From: Cyclobacteriaceae bacterium
GTDB lineage: Bacteria > Bacteroidota > Bacteroidia > Cytophagales > Cyclobacteriaceae
Assembly: GCA_019638235.1 (NCBI GenBank)
Contig: JAHBUE010000001.1
Location: 1,226,492 to 1,290,491, forward strand
Reading direction: 5' to 3'
Length of the DNA: 64,000 bases
A program made the position numbers and the translations under genes. The stretch's first letter is position 1. Every line of letters begins with the position of its first letter. Below are positions 44,432 through 54,446 of this stretch, in pieces. The notes under the pieces are model-generated. The model saw only the letters and a list, made by a program, of their open reading frames with translations. It searched no databases and had not been told where the DNA came from.

Positions 44432-45469
44432 ATGAACGAAAAGCGATCGGAAATTAATGAACTGGGTGAATTTGGTCTGATTGACCGGATTGCCGGCCAG
44501 GTATCTCTGCAACATCCATCATCTGTAAAAGGCATTGGCGATGATGCAGCCGTTATAGATGCCGGTAACGATTTTGTGCTGGTATCTACCGATTTGCTTG
44601 CCGAAGGTGTTCATTTCGACCTGGCCTTTACACCGCTTCAGCACCTTGGGCATAAGGCGGTTTCGGTAAATGTTTCGGATATAGCGGCTATGCATGGAAG
44701 AGCCGAACAGGTTGTGGTTTCGCTTGCGTTGAGTAACCGTTTTTCTGTTGAAGCGGTTGATGCACTATATGAGGGCATTCGCGCGGCATGCGCTCAATAT
44801 AAAGTTGACCTTGTTGGAGGCGATACTACGGCTTCGCGTTCCGGGTTGGTTATTTCCATTACGGTTGTTGGCCGTGTAGCAAAAGATAAAGTTGTATATC
44901 GTTCAGGAGCAAAGCCCAATGATATTATTTGTGTTACCGGAGATTTAGGCGCGGCATACACCGGGCTTCAAATATTGGAACGCGAGAAAGAAGTTTACCT
45001 CTCAAACCCCGATATGCAGCCCGGGCTTGAAAAATATGAATACCTGGTTGGCCGACAGCTACGACCGATTGCCCGCACCGATATTGTTTTTGAATTGGAA
45101 GAATTGGGCATAAAGCCAACGTCAATGATTGATGTTTCTGATGGCCTTGCTTCTGAGTTATTTCATTTGGGTAAAAACTCAAACGTGGGCACACGTATTT
45201 TTGAAGATAAAATCCCCATCGACCAGTCAACGTTTGAAACCACAGCGCTTGAGTTTAAAATCGACCCGATTACCTGCGCGCTTAATGGAGGTGAGGATTA
45301 TGAATTGTTGTTCACCATTTCGCAAGATGATTTTGAGAAAATCAAAAATCACGCAGACATCCACATGATTGGATATGTGCACGAAAAACCGAACGAACAT
45401 AGCATGGTAACCAAGCAAGGCAACGAAGTGCCGCTTCGGGCACAAGGTTGGAATCATTTCAAAAGCTAA
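44432..45469 (+). CDS. thiL: Thiamine-monophosphate kinase
   Basis: A protein of about 345 residues (ATG at 44432; the longer frame from 44375 overlaps the promoter). ThiL phosphorylates thiamine monophosphate to the diphosphate. The motifs GIGDDAAVID (about 36-45), STDLLAEGVHF, VNVSDIAAM, LVGGDTTAS and the late NGGEDYELLF match the PurM/ThiL ATP-binding fold. It is monocistronic in this window. Confidence 0.93.
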   Translation: MNEKRSEINELGEFGLIDRIAGQVSLQHPSSVKGIGDDAAVIDAGNDFVLVSTDLLAEGVHFDLAFTPLQHLGHKAVSVNVSDIAAMHGRAEQVVVSLALSNRFSVEAVDALYEGIRAACAQYKVDLVGGDTTASRSGLVISITVVGRVAKDKVVYRSGAKPNDIICVTGDLGAAYTGLQILEREKEVYLSNPDMQPGLEKYEYLVGRQLRPIARTDIVFELEELGIKPTSMIDVSDGLASELFHLGKNSNVGTRIFEDKIPIDQSTFETTALEFKIDPITCALNGGEDYELLFTISQDDFEKIKNHADIHMIGYVHEKPNEHSMVTKQGNEVPLRAQGWNHFKS

Positions 45470-45834
45470 TCTTCCGGGTAGGGTATAAAAACAAAGTTGG
45501 TAAACTCCTTGTCGATCACAAACAGGCAACAAAACTCATCCGGGTCTTTGTATGCTTCTGTGAAGGCCTCTTGTTTATCGGCATCAATCAACCCGCGTTG
45601 CACAAACTCATCCATGTAGCTGATGTAGTAGTTCCATTCCAATGCGGCAAGTTGCTTATCGATTAGTAGCTGACCAACAGGTTGCTGTTCTTTACATACC
45701 GGGAAAACCGGGTATTCCGAAAAACCTCTTTTGCGAACCTGATACGAAGCCTCTTTGATGGAATCGGCTACTTTCACAAAATCCTGCGAGATTGTGCCTA
45801 AATATTTTCCGCTTAACTCCGGGTCGTTGTGCAT
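45466..45834 (-). CDS. Conserved hypothetical protein
   Basis: A 122-residue soluble protein with no recognised domain. The segments FSEYPVFPVCKEQQPVGQLL and EWNYYISYMDEFVQRGLI look conserved, and similar small proteins occur in Bacteroidota. It is convergent with thiL (4 bp overlap) and lies upstream of nothing obvious. Function unknown. Confidence 0.65.
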   Translation of the reverse strand: MHNDPELSGKYLGTISQDFVKVADSIKEASYQVRKRGFSEYPVFPVCKEQQPVGQLLIDKQLAALEWNYYISYMDEFVQRGLIDADKQEAFTEAYKDPDEFCCLFVIDKEFTNFVFIPYPED

Positions 45835-45890
45835 AGTTGTTTAAAATGAGTTGCTAAAATAACAGGTTGATTAGTTTTCTACCATCGGTG

Positions 45891-46490
45891 TTACAATTCT
45901 CCTGTTTCCTGTTTGAGCCAGTTTTCAGAGAATGCCTGAAGTTCAGGATAAAAAACAGAAAACTCTTGCCCGAAATCTTCATAATTTTTTTTGAGGTCTT
46001 CTACCGCCAGTTCCATTTTCGACTCGTATTTCGACCGCCTTGCCATGCCCGAAAGCGCACTCGCAATACCCTCCAGCCGGGCGTAGTTCACCAACCAGTT
46101 GCCGTTCATCATATACGGAAGCATGTATTTAACCCCTTCGGGCAAGATTGAATGGAATTTTTCGAGGGTGCGGTAACTGCGTTCCGCGAAATCGGGAAGG
46201 AACTCTTTATAATAATCTTCCCAGTTCGCAGCTAACAGATGGTCGTAAAACATATCTACAATAACGGCCGAATAATGCCGGTAAGTTGGCCTGAGCCGGT
46301 TTTTACTAACGGCTACTACCGGGTGCGTATCGGTAAACTCATCAATGGCACGATGCAAGGCTATACCACAGGCAATTTCGGGATCAAACTGTTCGGAAAT
46401 ATTTCGTCCTTTCACAAAATCGCCAATAAAGTTACCTACCATAATTTTGGGGTTATTACCCGACAGGCTGATGTGTGCGAGAAAGTTCAC
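45891..46490 (-). CDS. acpH: ACP phosphodiesterase (AcpH/DUF479)
   Basis: A 199-residue HD-like phosphodiesterase of the AcpH family, which removes phosphopantetheine from acyl carrier protein. Conserved segments are MNFLAHISLSG, GNFIGDFVKGR (about 19-29), LHRAIDEFTD (about 47-56) and VDMFYDHLLA (about 78-87), which hold the metal-binding His/Asp residues. Confidence 0.88.
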   Translation of the reverse strand: MNFLAHISLSGNNPKIMVGNFIGDFVKGRNISEQFDPEIACGIALHRAIDEFTDTHPVVAVSKNRLRPTYRHYSAVIVDMFYDHLLAANWEDYYKEFLPDFAERSYRTLEKFHSILPEGVKYMLPYMMNGNWLVNYARLEGIASALSGMARRSKYESKMELAVEDLKKNYEDFGQEFSVFYPELQAFSENWLKQETGEL

Positions 46491-46573
46491 GGGGTTAAGT
46501 TAATGGTTAATTGTGTATGAACTATTGACTATCGTGAAACAATTCCCCATCTTCCAACATAAAATAAACTTGT

Positions 46574-46966
46574 ATGGCGCTTTCTCAATTAAAACTACTT
46601 GTAAACCTTGCCCGTATTGACGGAGATATTGCCGATCGAGAACGGAAGTACATAACAACCATTGGGTTAGCCAACGGTGTACCTATGGAAGACATTGTTC
46701 CGTTGTTTGATCAGGATCATGACGATATAGGGCTAAAGCACCTGAACAACCAGGAAAAATTCGATTATATCGTAAGTCTTGTTCAACTTATGAAGATTGA
46801 CGAGCGGCTGTACCAGGACGAGATCAAATACTGTTCGCAGGTTGCCGCCCGCTTGGGGTACGACCAAACCGTAATGTTCGACCTGATGCTGCATGTGCGC
46901 GAAGCGATGCAGAAAAAAGAATTAAAAACGTTGAGAGAACTCACTGAAAAATATCTTTCTAAATAA
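46574..46966 (+). CDS. TerB family protein
   Basis: A 130-residue all-helical protein like TerB (tellurite-resistance B). The first helices carry LVNLARIDGDIADRERKYI (about 9-27) with acidic residues that bind metal in TerB. Its fold type matches the N-terminal part of the ABC transporter at 4444. It lies 18 bp before the amidohydrolase gene. Confidence 0.82.
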   Translation: MALSQLKLLVNLARIDGDIADRERKYITTIGLANGVPMEDIVPLFDQDHDDIGLKHLNNQEKFDYIVSLVQLMKIDERLYQDEIKYCSQVAARLGYDQTVMFDLMLHVREAMQKKELKTLRELTEKYLSK

Positions 46967-46984
46967 AATTTTACCCGTACTGCT

Positions 46985-48256
46985 ATGAAAAAACTATTAT
47001 TCCTGTTGTGCAGCATTTCCATGTTCGCGTATGGTCAGCGAACTGTTATCCATTGCGGAAACCTGATTGATGGCAAATCAAATGATGTGCAGGCACAAAT
47101 GACAATTATTGTTGAGAACAACGTTATCACAAAAATTGAAAAAGGGTTTACCAAACCCGGCAGTTCGGATAAGTTGATTGACCTGGGAAAGAAAACGGTA
47201 ATGCCTGGCCTGATAGATTTACACGTTCACCTGGAAGGAGAGACCAGTAAAGATCAGGCTATACAACGGTTTACATCCAATAAAGCCGATGTTGCTTTTC
47301 GCTCTACTGTTTATGCGAAGAAAACATTGATGGCAGGCTTTACAACAGTACGCGATTTAGGCGGAAACGGAGTGAATATTTCTTTACGCAATGCCGTAAA
47401 CCAGAAACTTGTTGTTGGCCCCCGGATTGTTACGGTTGGTAAATCAATAGCCACTACGGGCGGTCATGCCGACCCCACAAACGCTTACCGTGAAGACCTG
47501 ATGGGTAATCCCGGCCCGAAAGAAGGCGTAATCAACTCACCGGAAGAAGCGCGGCAGGCCGTGCGCCAGCGATACAAGGATGGAGCCGATGCTATTAAAA
47601 TAACGGCAACCGGAGGCGTGTTGAGTATTGCCAAAGACGGGTCAGGCCCACAATTCACCGATGACGAACTCAAGGCTATTGTAGAAACCGCCCGCGACTA
47701 CGGTATGCATACTGCCGCACATGCACATGGAACAGAAGGGATGAAACGCGCAGTGTTGGCGGGCATTACTACGATTGAGCATGGCACAAAAATGACCGAG
47801 GAAGTAATGGATTTAATGAAACAAAAAGGAACGTATTATGTGCCCACTATTTCTGCCGGAAAATTTGTGGCAGAAAAAGCTAACGAGCCGGGTTATTACC
47901 ATCCTTTGGTAGTACCCAAAGCTCTTGAGATAGGCCCGCAAATTCAGGCCACATTTGGCAAGGCCTATAAACGCGGAGTGAAGATTGCTTTCGGTACGGA
48001 TGCCGGTGTATTTCCGCATGGTGAAAACGGAAAAGAATTTGGGTATATGGTAGAGGCAGGCATGCCTGCGATGGAAGCCATCAAATCGGCTACGGTTGTA
48101 GCGGCAGGTATTTTGGGTATGAGCGATAAGATTGGCACACTCGAAGCCGGCAAGTTAGCCGATATAGTAGCGGTAGATGAAAACCCGTTGAAGAACATAA
48201 AGACAATGGAAAAGGTGAGCTTTGTGATGAAGGATGGGGTAGTGTATTTGCAGTGA
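46985..48256 (+). CDS. Exported amidohydrolase (imidazolonepropionase-like)
   Basis: A 423-residue metal-dependent hydrolase with a signal peptide ([18 protein letters not shown]). The metal site is complete: LHVHLEG (HxH), the carbamylated-Lys segment [19 protein letters not shown] and the late FGTDAGV Asp. Such exported amidohydrolases often cleave dipeptides or cyclic amides; the substrate is unknown. It follows the TerB gene closely. Confidence 0.88.
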   Translation: MKKLLFLLCSISMFAYGQRTVIHCGNLIDGKSNDVQAQMTIIVENNVITKIEKGFTKPGSSDKLIDLGKKTVMPGLIDLHVHLEGETSKDQAIQRFTSNKADVAFRSTVYAKKTLMAGFTTVRDLGGNGVNISLRNAVNQKLVVGPRIVTVGKSIATTGGHADPTNAYREDLMGNPGPKEGVINSPEEARQAVRQRYKDGADAIKITATGGVLSIAKDGSGPQFTDDELKAIVETARDYGMHTAAHAHGTEGMKRAVLAGITTIEHGTKMTEEVMDLMKQKGTYYVPTISAGKFVAEKANEPGYYHPLVVPKALEIGPQIQATFGKAYKRGVKIAFGTDAGVFPHGENGKEFGYMVEAGMPAMEAIKSATVVAAGILGMSDKIGTLEAGKLADIVAVDENPLKNIKTMEKVSFVMKDGVVYLQ

Positions 48257-48306
48257 TTTTGGATTATGATATGCACCACTAATCATCAACTTTTATAAAT
48301 AATGCT

Positions 48307-49239
48307 ATGTATAGAAAAATTTCGTTACTCCTGCTGATTCTCTTGGCCTGCTCCACTCCTGAGAAAAAATCAGAGCCTGTTCCCGTTCTCACCGGTCTTG
48401 ACGGCCGTGAGTTTTTCACACCTGATTTTAGCGAAGCAACAAAAGCTCGTCTTGATAGCAACCTGAACATAGCTCGAAAAAATTTTGAAGAAAATCCTTC
48501 TGAAGAGAATTACATTTGGTTGGGAAGGCGGGAAGCATATCGCTATCAGTATACCGAAGCTATAAAAATATTTACTGATGGCCTGGAGCAATACCCCGGC
48601 TCGTATAAATTACTCCGTCATCGTGGGCATCGCTATATTACCGTTCGTGATTTTTCAAAAGCTATTGCCGATTTTCAAATGGCTGCCTCATTCATGCCTC
48701 GTCAACCATTGGAAATTGAACCTGATGGCGTTCCGAATAAACTGAACAGGCCACTTTCCAATACACAATTTAATGTGTGGTATCATTTAGGGCTTGCGCA
48801 TTATTTAAAAGGCGACTACGAAAGTGCCGAGAAGGCGTACTTGCAATGTTTAGATGTTTCTGATAATGACGACCTGATTACTGCCACTGCCGATTGGCTT
48901 TACATGACATACCGCAGAATGAACAAACCGGAAGAAGCGGCTAAGGTGCTGGAATTGATTCGGGAGGATATGAACATTATCGAAAACGATTCTTACCACC
49001 ATCAACTTCAAATGTATAAAGGCATGTTGCCACCCGATGATTTGTTGAAAGTAAGTGGTAGCAACAGTGATGTTGACCTTGCTTTGGCTACACAAGGCTA
49101 TGGCGTTGGCAACTGGTACTTATGCGAAGGCGATACAACCCGCGCGGTTGAAATTTTCAGGCAGGTTACTTCAGGAAAACAATTTGCAGCGTTTGGCTTT
49201 ATTGCTGCTGAAGCTGATTTGAAGAGGCTGCTGCAATAG
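48307..49239 (+). CDS. TPR lipoprotein
   Basis: A 310-residue lipoprotein: signal LLLILLACSTPEKK with a lipobox at LLACS, then TPR repeats from about 75 to 300 (ENYIWLGRREAYRYQYTEAI, HLGLAHYLKGDYESAEKAYL). TPR proteins mediate contacts; the partner is unknown. It lies 50 bp after the amidohydrolase and may share its transcript. Confidence 0.82.
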   Translation: MYRKISLLLLILLACSTPEKKSEPVPVLTGLDGREFFTPDFSEATKARLDSNLNIARKNFEENPSEENYIWLGRREAYRYQYTEAIKIFTDGLEQYPGSYKLLRHRGHRYITVRDFSKAIADFQMAASFMPRQPLEIEPDGVPNKLNRPLSNTQFNVWYHLGLAHYLKGDYESAEKAYLQCLDVSDNDDLITATADWLYMTYRRMNKPEEAAKVLELIREDMNIIENDSYHHQLQMYKGMLPPDDLLKVSGSNSDVDLALATQGYGVGNWYLCEGDTTRAVEIFRQVTSGKQFAAFGFIAAEADLKRLLQ

Positions 49240-49353
49240 CGTTCTTCCCCCTGTCTATATTTTTTCATTGAACAAGAGCAAAATTCAAGGGCACGGGCCC
49301 CTGAATTCAACTATTTTTAGTATAATGCTGGTTAAAATGAAAAAAATTTGCGT

Positions 49354-50844
49354 ATGGAAGTCAAGATTGAATTAGTGCTCTTCGGTTTATCACTGCTTTT
49401 TTTGCTTAGTATGCTGGCGGGTAAGGCAAGTTCCAGGTTTGGAGTGCCGGCACTGCTTCTGTTTCTTGGCGTAGGCATGATGGCCGGTAGCGATGGTGTC
49501 GGAATTGGGTTTGATGATATAGATACTGCGCAAACAATCGGTACGCTGGCATTGTGTATTATCCTGTTTTCAGGTGGGTTAGATACAAAAATTTCTGAGA
49601 TAAGGCCTGTAATGGCCCCCGGGGTGGTGTTGGCCACTGTTGGGGTATTTCTTACAGCCATTACAACCGGTGTGCTTATCTGGTGGATTTCTGATATGAC
49701 CACTCACGGTGCTGGAATCGGATTGGTTACTTCATTGCTCTTAGCTTCAACCATGTCATCAACTGATTCGGCATCGGTGTTTTCTATTCTTCGATCTAAA
49801 GGGTTGCAGTTAAAAAACAACCTGAGGCCAATGCTGGAGTTGGAAAGCGGAAGCAACGACCCTATGGCGTATATCCTGGTTATCACCCTTATTGATATAA
49901 TTAAGATGGATGCAGCGCCAAATTATTGGGGCGCAATTGGTATGGTGGTAGTGCAGTTATGTATTGGTGCGTTGGCCGGTTATGGAATGGGTAAATTGGC
50001 GGTGACGATTATCAACAGGTTTAAAATAGATAATGCTTCATTGTATCCTATTCTTGTTTTTACGTTTTGCATACTTATTTTTTCGACCACGTATTTTCTG
50101 TATGGTAACGGCTTCCTGGCGGTTTATATAGGCGGATTGGTAATCGGCAATTCAAAATTTGTTCACAAACGTTCGGCTCTTAATTTTTTTGATGGCCTGG
50201 CATGGATGTTTCAACTCATTCTGTTCCTGGCGTTAGGATTACTTGTTCGCCCACATGAACTTATCCCGGTTGTAGTGCCTGGTCTGATTATAAGTTTCCT
50301 TATGATTTTTGTTACACGCCCGCTAAGTGTGTTCATTAGCCTGTTGCCATTCAGGAAGATGCCCACTAAAGATAAGGTGTATGTTTCCTGGGTAGGGCTT
50401 CGCGGTGCGGTGCCTATCATTTTTGCTATTATTACGTTGGCTGAAGATGTGCCGGGTGCCAACTACATTTTTAATATTGTATTTTTCTGTACCCTTATCT
50501 CCCTGCTTGTGCAGGGAACATCCCTTTCGCAGTTTGCCACCTGGCTTGGTCTGGCAGATAAACCAAAAGTAACACGTAAGTCAACTGAGTTTGATATTGA
50601 ATTTTCAGAAGATATTAAATCTGTCACTTCCGAAATCACCATAGTGCCAAAGATGCTCAAGCACGGAACTCACCTGATGGATATGCCACTTCCCGATAAT
50701 ACGCTTGTGGTTATGGTTAAACGCGATGAGCGGTATTTTGTGCCAACCGGTACTACGGTTCTGCATGAAAACGATAAGTTACTTCTTATAACTGATAACC
50801 AGGAGGTGTTGGAAGAAACCTATAAAAGACTTGAGCTTAAATAA
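49354..50844 (+). CDS. K+/H+ antiporter-like (CvrA/NhaP2 type)
   Basis: A 496-residue CPA1 antiporter (ATG at 49354; the TTG at 49348 adds two residues). About 12 membrane helices precede a C-terminal RCK_C/TrkA-C-type domain (about 415-490) that could bind nucleotide or ligand. The ion-binding region with STDSASVFSILRSKGLQ and the ELESGSNDPMAY block is typical of NhaP2/CvrA. It is convergent with the head GIN gene. Confidence 0.87.
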   Translation: MEVKIELVLFGLSLLFLLSMLAGKASSRFGVPALLLFLGVGMMAGSDGVGIGFDDIDTAQTIGTLALCIILFSGGLDTKISEIRPVMAPGVVLATVGVFLTAITTGVLIWWISDMTTHGAGIGLVTSLLLASTMSSTDSASVFSILRSKGLQLKNNLRPMLELESGSNDPMAYILVITLIDIIKMDAAPNYWGAIGMVVVQLCIGALAGYGMGKLAVTIINRFKIDNASLYPILVFTFCILIFSTTYFLYGNGFLAVYIGGLVIGNSKFVHKRSALNFFDGLAWMFQLILFLALGLLVRPHELIPVVVPGLIISFLMIFVTRPLSVFISLLPFRKMPTKDKVYVSWVGLRGAVPIIFAIITLAEDVPGANYIFNIVFFCTLISLLVQGTSLSQFATWLGLADKPKVTRKSTEFDIEFSEDIKSVTSEITIVPKMLKHGTHLMDMPLPDNTLVVMVKRDERYFVPTGTTVLHENDKLLLITDNQEVLEETYKRLELK

Positions 50845-50847
50845 CGT

Positions 50848-50906
50848 GTAAACCATCATGCCTGATGCGCCCTTCTTCATTAGCGCGCTCCGGCATGATG
50901 GTTTAC
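50848..50906. terminator. Convergent hairpin, possible two-way terminator
   Basis: GTAAACCATCATGCC (50848-50862) and its exact inverse GGCATGATGGTTTAC (50892-50906) flank a 29-base loop between two convergent genes. No strong T-run follows on either strand, so termination is likely but unproved. Confidence 0.55.
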
Positions 50907-50915
50907 TGAAAATTA

Positions 50916-51638
50916 TTACTCTTTCCTTAGCGTGCTGCCGCCTGTTACCGTAGGGTAAACTTCCGGGTTGCCAGTATAGAGCACACTGCTGGCGCCACTT
51001 ACAATCACATCAAGCCGGTTGCTTACCGAAACGCGGGCCGAACTTGCACCGGAAACATCTAACGAGGCATCTTCTGTATGGAATTCGCGTGCTCTCAGTT
51101 CACTTGCTCCCGATACCTTGGCCTGAAGGTTTGTTCCAATACCATACACATTCAGTTTGGATGCGCCTGAAAGGTTAACCTTAACATCGTTAAAGCCCGG
51201 ATAGAGTTTGCAGGTTGATGCGCCCGAAAGTGTTACAGATAATTGTTCGTTGGTTTCAAAGCCCTGAATATCAGAAATGGATGCACCCGAAAAATTTACT
51301 CCTTCCAGTTCGGGCATGGTTATGTATAGCGTAGTAAGGTGCTTTCGATTGGCATGACGGTGCTGGTCGTAATAAACAGTAAGCGTAGAACCACTCTTAA
51401 CTACTGCAAGGTCATCCAGGTTGCGCACATCGCCTGATGCCTCAACTAAGAATTCAGCGCCTTGCCGCACTTGCACAATAAAAGCGCTGCCCATTTCAAG
51501 CCGGTTGAACTGACTGACAGAAAATATGCGCTCGCCATATTGTAAAGGGCCGGGGTCTTCGGTATTGCAGGAGGTAAGAAATAAACCGGTCATTAATAAG
51601 GCCAGTACATAAACGGAGTTTTTCAGATTTGTTTTCAT
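50916..51638 (-). CDS. Head GIN domain lipoprotein (DUF2807)
   Basis: A 240-residue lipoprotein with lipobox FLTSC after a 20-residue signal. The mature part is the right-handed beta-helix-like head GIN/DUF2807 fold with repeated SGAS and SGASSAR turns (about 120-230). The family is predicted to act as surface or auto-transporter-like adhesin; role unknown. It is convergent with the antiporter. Confidence 0.86.
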   Translation of the reverse strand: MKTNLKNSVYVLALLMTGLFLTSCNTEDPGPLQYGERIFSVSQFNRLEMGSAFIVQVRQGAEFLVEASGDVRNLDDLAVVKSGSTLTVYYDQHRHANRKHLTTLYITMPELEGVNFSGASISDIQGFETNEQLSVTLSGASTCKLYPGFNDVKVNLSGASKLNVYGIGTNLQAKVSGASELRAREFHTEDASLDVSGASSARVSVSNRLDVIVSGASSVLYTGNPEVYPTVTGGSTLRKE

Positions 51639-51866
51639 ATTTAAAATGTTCAGTTGTTGATAAGACAGGTTCAGTCAGGTTTACCCCTACTGCCTTTTCT
51701 GAAAAATTCACGACTGCCAGTTCTTACAGAATTGAGGGAGGGTGTTCAGGTAGTGGTCATTAACGGGAACAAAAGCATTGGGTTTTGTTTTTGGATAAAA
51801 AAAATGGAAATACAATAGGGGTATTCCCGTTCCGGGTTGTCATGGTATCAAAAAATAAGAAATACC

Positions 51867-52487
51867 ATGAAAAAGACATTAATTCTTATCGCTGCTGTGT
51901 TTACCGCAGCGCTGACCTACGCCCAATCAGAGATACAAACTGTTTTTAACAGCTCGCGTGTAACGGCTTATGGCGCTTTAACAAACAAGTTCACATCCAT
52001 TCGGGGCGACTTTGCAAACATGACCGGTATGTATGGCGGTGTGTTTATCAACCGGAAGGTTATGCTGGGGGTTGGAGGTTTTGCTACAACCAACCGTATT
52101 TCAGTACCGACAGAATTCAGTGAATTTCCGGGAAACTCACTTAGTTACGGTTATGTGCAAACAGGGTTTATGACCGAATATGTAGTAAGGTCGAACAAAG
52201 CCGTTCATTTGGTGCTGTCGATGTTTGCCGGTGCCGGATTTTCCTATCAGTATGAACATTGGACTAACCCTGATTACGACTGGCTTGAAATTGAAGGAAT
52301 CTACGATCAACGATGGTCGTTCGTGATGGAACCGGGCGCTCAGGTAGAAATAAATTTACTTCGATGGATGCGCTTTAGCCCCGGTATCAGTTACCGCAGT
52401 GTGCATAACAGCAATGGTCGCGGTCTTTCTGATAAAAACCTGAGCGACTGGAGTTATAATGTTACGTTGAAGTTCGGGAAGTTTTAA
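51867..52487 (+). CDS. Outer-membrane beta-barrel protein
   Basis: A protein of about 206 residues (ATG at 51867 gives a proper signal, MKKTLILIAAVFTAALTYAQ; the longer frame adds ten residues). The mature part has about eight amphipathic strands with aromatic belts and ends in a barrel-like YNVTLKFGKF. No enzyme motif. Function unknown. Confidence 0.75.
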   Translation: MKKTLILIAAVFTAALTYAQSEIQTVFNSSRVTAYGALTNKFTSIRGDFANMTGMYGGVFINRKVMLGVGGFATTNRISVPTEFSEFPGNSLSYGYVQTGFMTEYVVRSNKAVHLVLSMFAGAGFSYQYEHWTNPDYDWLEIEGIYDQRWSFVMEPGAQVEINLLRWMRFSPGISYRSVHNSNGRGLSDKNLSDWSYNVTLKFGKF

Positions 52488-52504
52488 TTTTTGATTGCTC
52501 CGTC

Positions 52505-52549
52505 ATCGCGGCTTTCGGAGAGTTTTATGAATCTTTGGAGAGCCGCGAT
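52505..52549. repeat. Copy of the ATCGCGGC hairpin
   Basis: ATCGCGGCT (52505-52513) and AGCCGCGAT (52541-52549) form a 9-bp stem. The core is shared with 18640-18660. It lies between two convergent genes. Confidence 0.65.
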
Positions 52550-52564
52550 CTCTTTTATGTACAC

Positions 52565-54376
52565 TCAATTTTCTTCGCCCCCCAACTGAAACCCTAACTT
52601 CGGTTTGCTGCTGCGCAGTTCTTTAATTTCAAACTCTTCCACATCGGCAAAGATTACGGTTTCCATCAGTTCCGGTGTGCGGTCTTCTTTTTTCATTGCG
52701 GCAAGTCTAAGATGCTGGTTCTTTACAACCTCTCCAACTGTTTGGCGTACAGCACGGGCATTGCCAAAATGCTGGTCGCGGTGACTGAACAGAAATTCAA
52801 AATAGTTGCGCAGGTGTTCGGCAGCGGCTTCATCGGGCTGCACGTCTTCTTTTTTAAACATGGTAAGCGCTATGGCGTACATATCTTCCGGAGAGTAATC
52901 GGTAAACTCAAAAAACTTATCGAACCTTGAACGCAGCCCCGGGTTGGAAGAAACAAAATCGTGCATGTTTCCGGTGTAGCCGGCTACAATCACACCAAAT
53001 TTTCCACGGAAATCTTCCATGCGTTTCAGAATTACCTGTATGGCCTCGGCTCCAAAATCATAGTTACTGCCTTTGCCCTGTGCGAGGGAGTAGGCTTCAT
53101 CAATAAACAGGATGCCGCCCATAGCTTCCGTTATTTTCTCAGTAGTTTTAATAGCGGTTTGCCCTACAAACCCAGCCACTAAGCCTTCGCGGTCTACTTC
53201 AACGAGATGCCCTTTTTCAAGAATGCCAAGGCCTTTATAAATTTTTGAAAGCAAACGCGCAACAGTGGTTTTACCTGTACCGGGGTTTCCTGTAAACACG
53301 GTGTGCAATGAAAATCTACTCAACACATCTTTGCCTGTTTCCTGGTAAAATTTCACCAATTGCACCATTTCGTTTACTTCGTGTTTGATGTTGGTAAGGC
53401 CGGTGAGTGCGTTCAGTTCATCAAGGCTTTCATACAACAGGTTTTCGCGTTGCTGTTCGGCAGGAGATGCGCCTGCCTGCTTCACACTCTTTACAACATA
53501 GTCTGCACCGGTAATAACAGCCACATCGCCTACCTCGGCAATATCACCAACCTGAAAAGGAATAGTAGCCAACAGGGTGTCAAGGTAAACTACTTCAAGC
53601 GTGTAATTGTCGTTGCCCCAGCGGCCGGGTGTTTCGCCTCCCCATCCGGGAAAGATGACCTCTGTTTTTCCGAGGGTGTTGGCAGAAACGTAGGTGAAAT
53701 AATCGTGTGTGCCTTTTAGCTGGCCGGCATCGTTGTAAAAATTAAAAAAGATTTCTGCGTAATATCCTTTAGGTAGATTATTCCTGAATTTGAATTCGCA
53801 CCATACAAACCGTGTTTCGGCTTGCCTGAATTTGGTAAGATAATTTTTTTCAGGAAGGGTAGAGGCGTTGCCATCGCCCTCGAATAATTTAATGGACTCG
53901 ATTGTAAAATGCGGATTCTTATCCGTCATGGCTGCACCGGTATCTACAATATAAAATTTTCGTTCGCCTACCTTTATATCGTCAATGTAACCTTCCCACA
54001 CATACTCGCCCTCAAGCCAATAAGCGCCTGCCTCGGCATTGCCCCACGACTGACGGATATACACAATGTTTTCATCTTTTTCGATAGTTCGCTTTTTCTC
54101 CAGGTTGCACAATTCATTTTTCTGACTTCCGTTTACATAAAAGCATTTCATCCTGATAGAGGTTTCCCAGTTTTGTTCATCAAACAACTTGTTGAAGAAT
54201 GAAAACTCCACACGCATAAACGTGGTTTCAAACCGGTCGAACACTTTGCGGTATTTTTTGGTGGCATTGGCCATCCATTCATCGGACGAATGCACTTTTA
54301 TGTCGCGGTGCTTATACGGTAATTGCTCCGGATTATTGGAGAGTTTTTCTTGTTTGTTATCGTCAGGTGAGGCCAT
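52565..54376 (-). CDS. CbbX/SpoVK-like AAA ATPase with novel N-terminus
   Basis: A 603-residue protein. The C-terminal half is a CbbX/SpoVK-like AAA+ module: Walker A GNPGTGKTT (about 364-372), Walker B ILFIDEAYSL and arginine-finger region GLRSRFDKFF. The N-terminal 300 residues are not recognised; they look beta-rich and contain repeated FRQAETRFVWCEFKF-like segments. It probably remodels an unknown complex. No neighbour suggests a target. Confidence 0.82.
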   Translation of the reverse strand: MASPDDNKQEKLSNNPEQLPYKHRDIKVHSSDEWMANATKKYRKVFDRFETTFMRVEFSFFNKLFDEQNWETSIRMKCFYVNGSQKNELCNLEKKRTIEKDENIVYIRQSWGNAEAGAYWLEGEYVWEGYIDDIKVGERKFYIVDTGAAMTDKNPHFTIESIKLFEGDGNASTLPEKNYLTKFRQAETRFVWCEFKFRNNLPKGYYAEIFFNFYNDAGQLKGTHDYFTYVSANTLGKTEVIFPGWGGETPGRWGNDNYTLEVVYLDTLLATIPFQVGDIAEVGDVAVITGADYVVKSVKQAGASPAEQQRENLLYESLDELNALTGLTNIKHEVNEMVQLVKFYQETGKDVLSRFSLHTVFTGNPGTGKTTVARLLSKIYKGLGILEKGHLVEVDREGLVAGFVGQTAIKTTEKITEAMGGILFIDEAYSLAQGKGSNYDFGAEAIQVILKRMEDFRGKFGVIVAGYTGNMHDFVSSNPGLRSRFDKFFEFTDYSPEDMYAIALTMFKKEDVQPDEAAAEHLRNYFEFLFSHRDQHFGNARAVRQTVGEVVKNQHLRLAAMKKEDRTPELMETVIFADVEEFEIKELRSSKPKLGFQLGGEEN

Positions 54377-54446
54377 ACGGTTATTATTTGAACACGGAAG
54401 GTAAGAAAAATTTGGATTGATAATTTCAAGGGCAACTGTAAAAATT

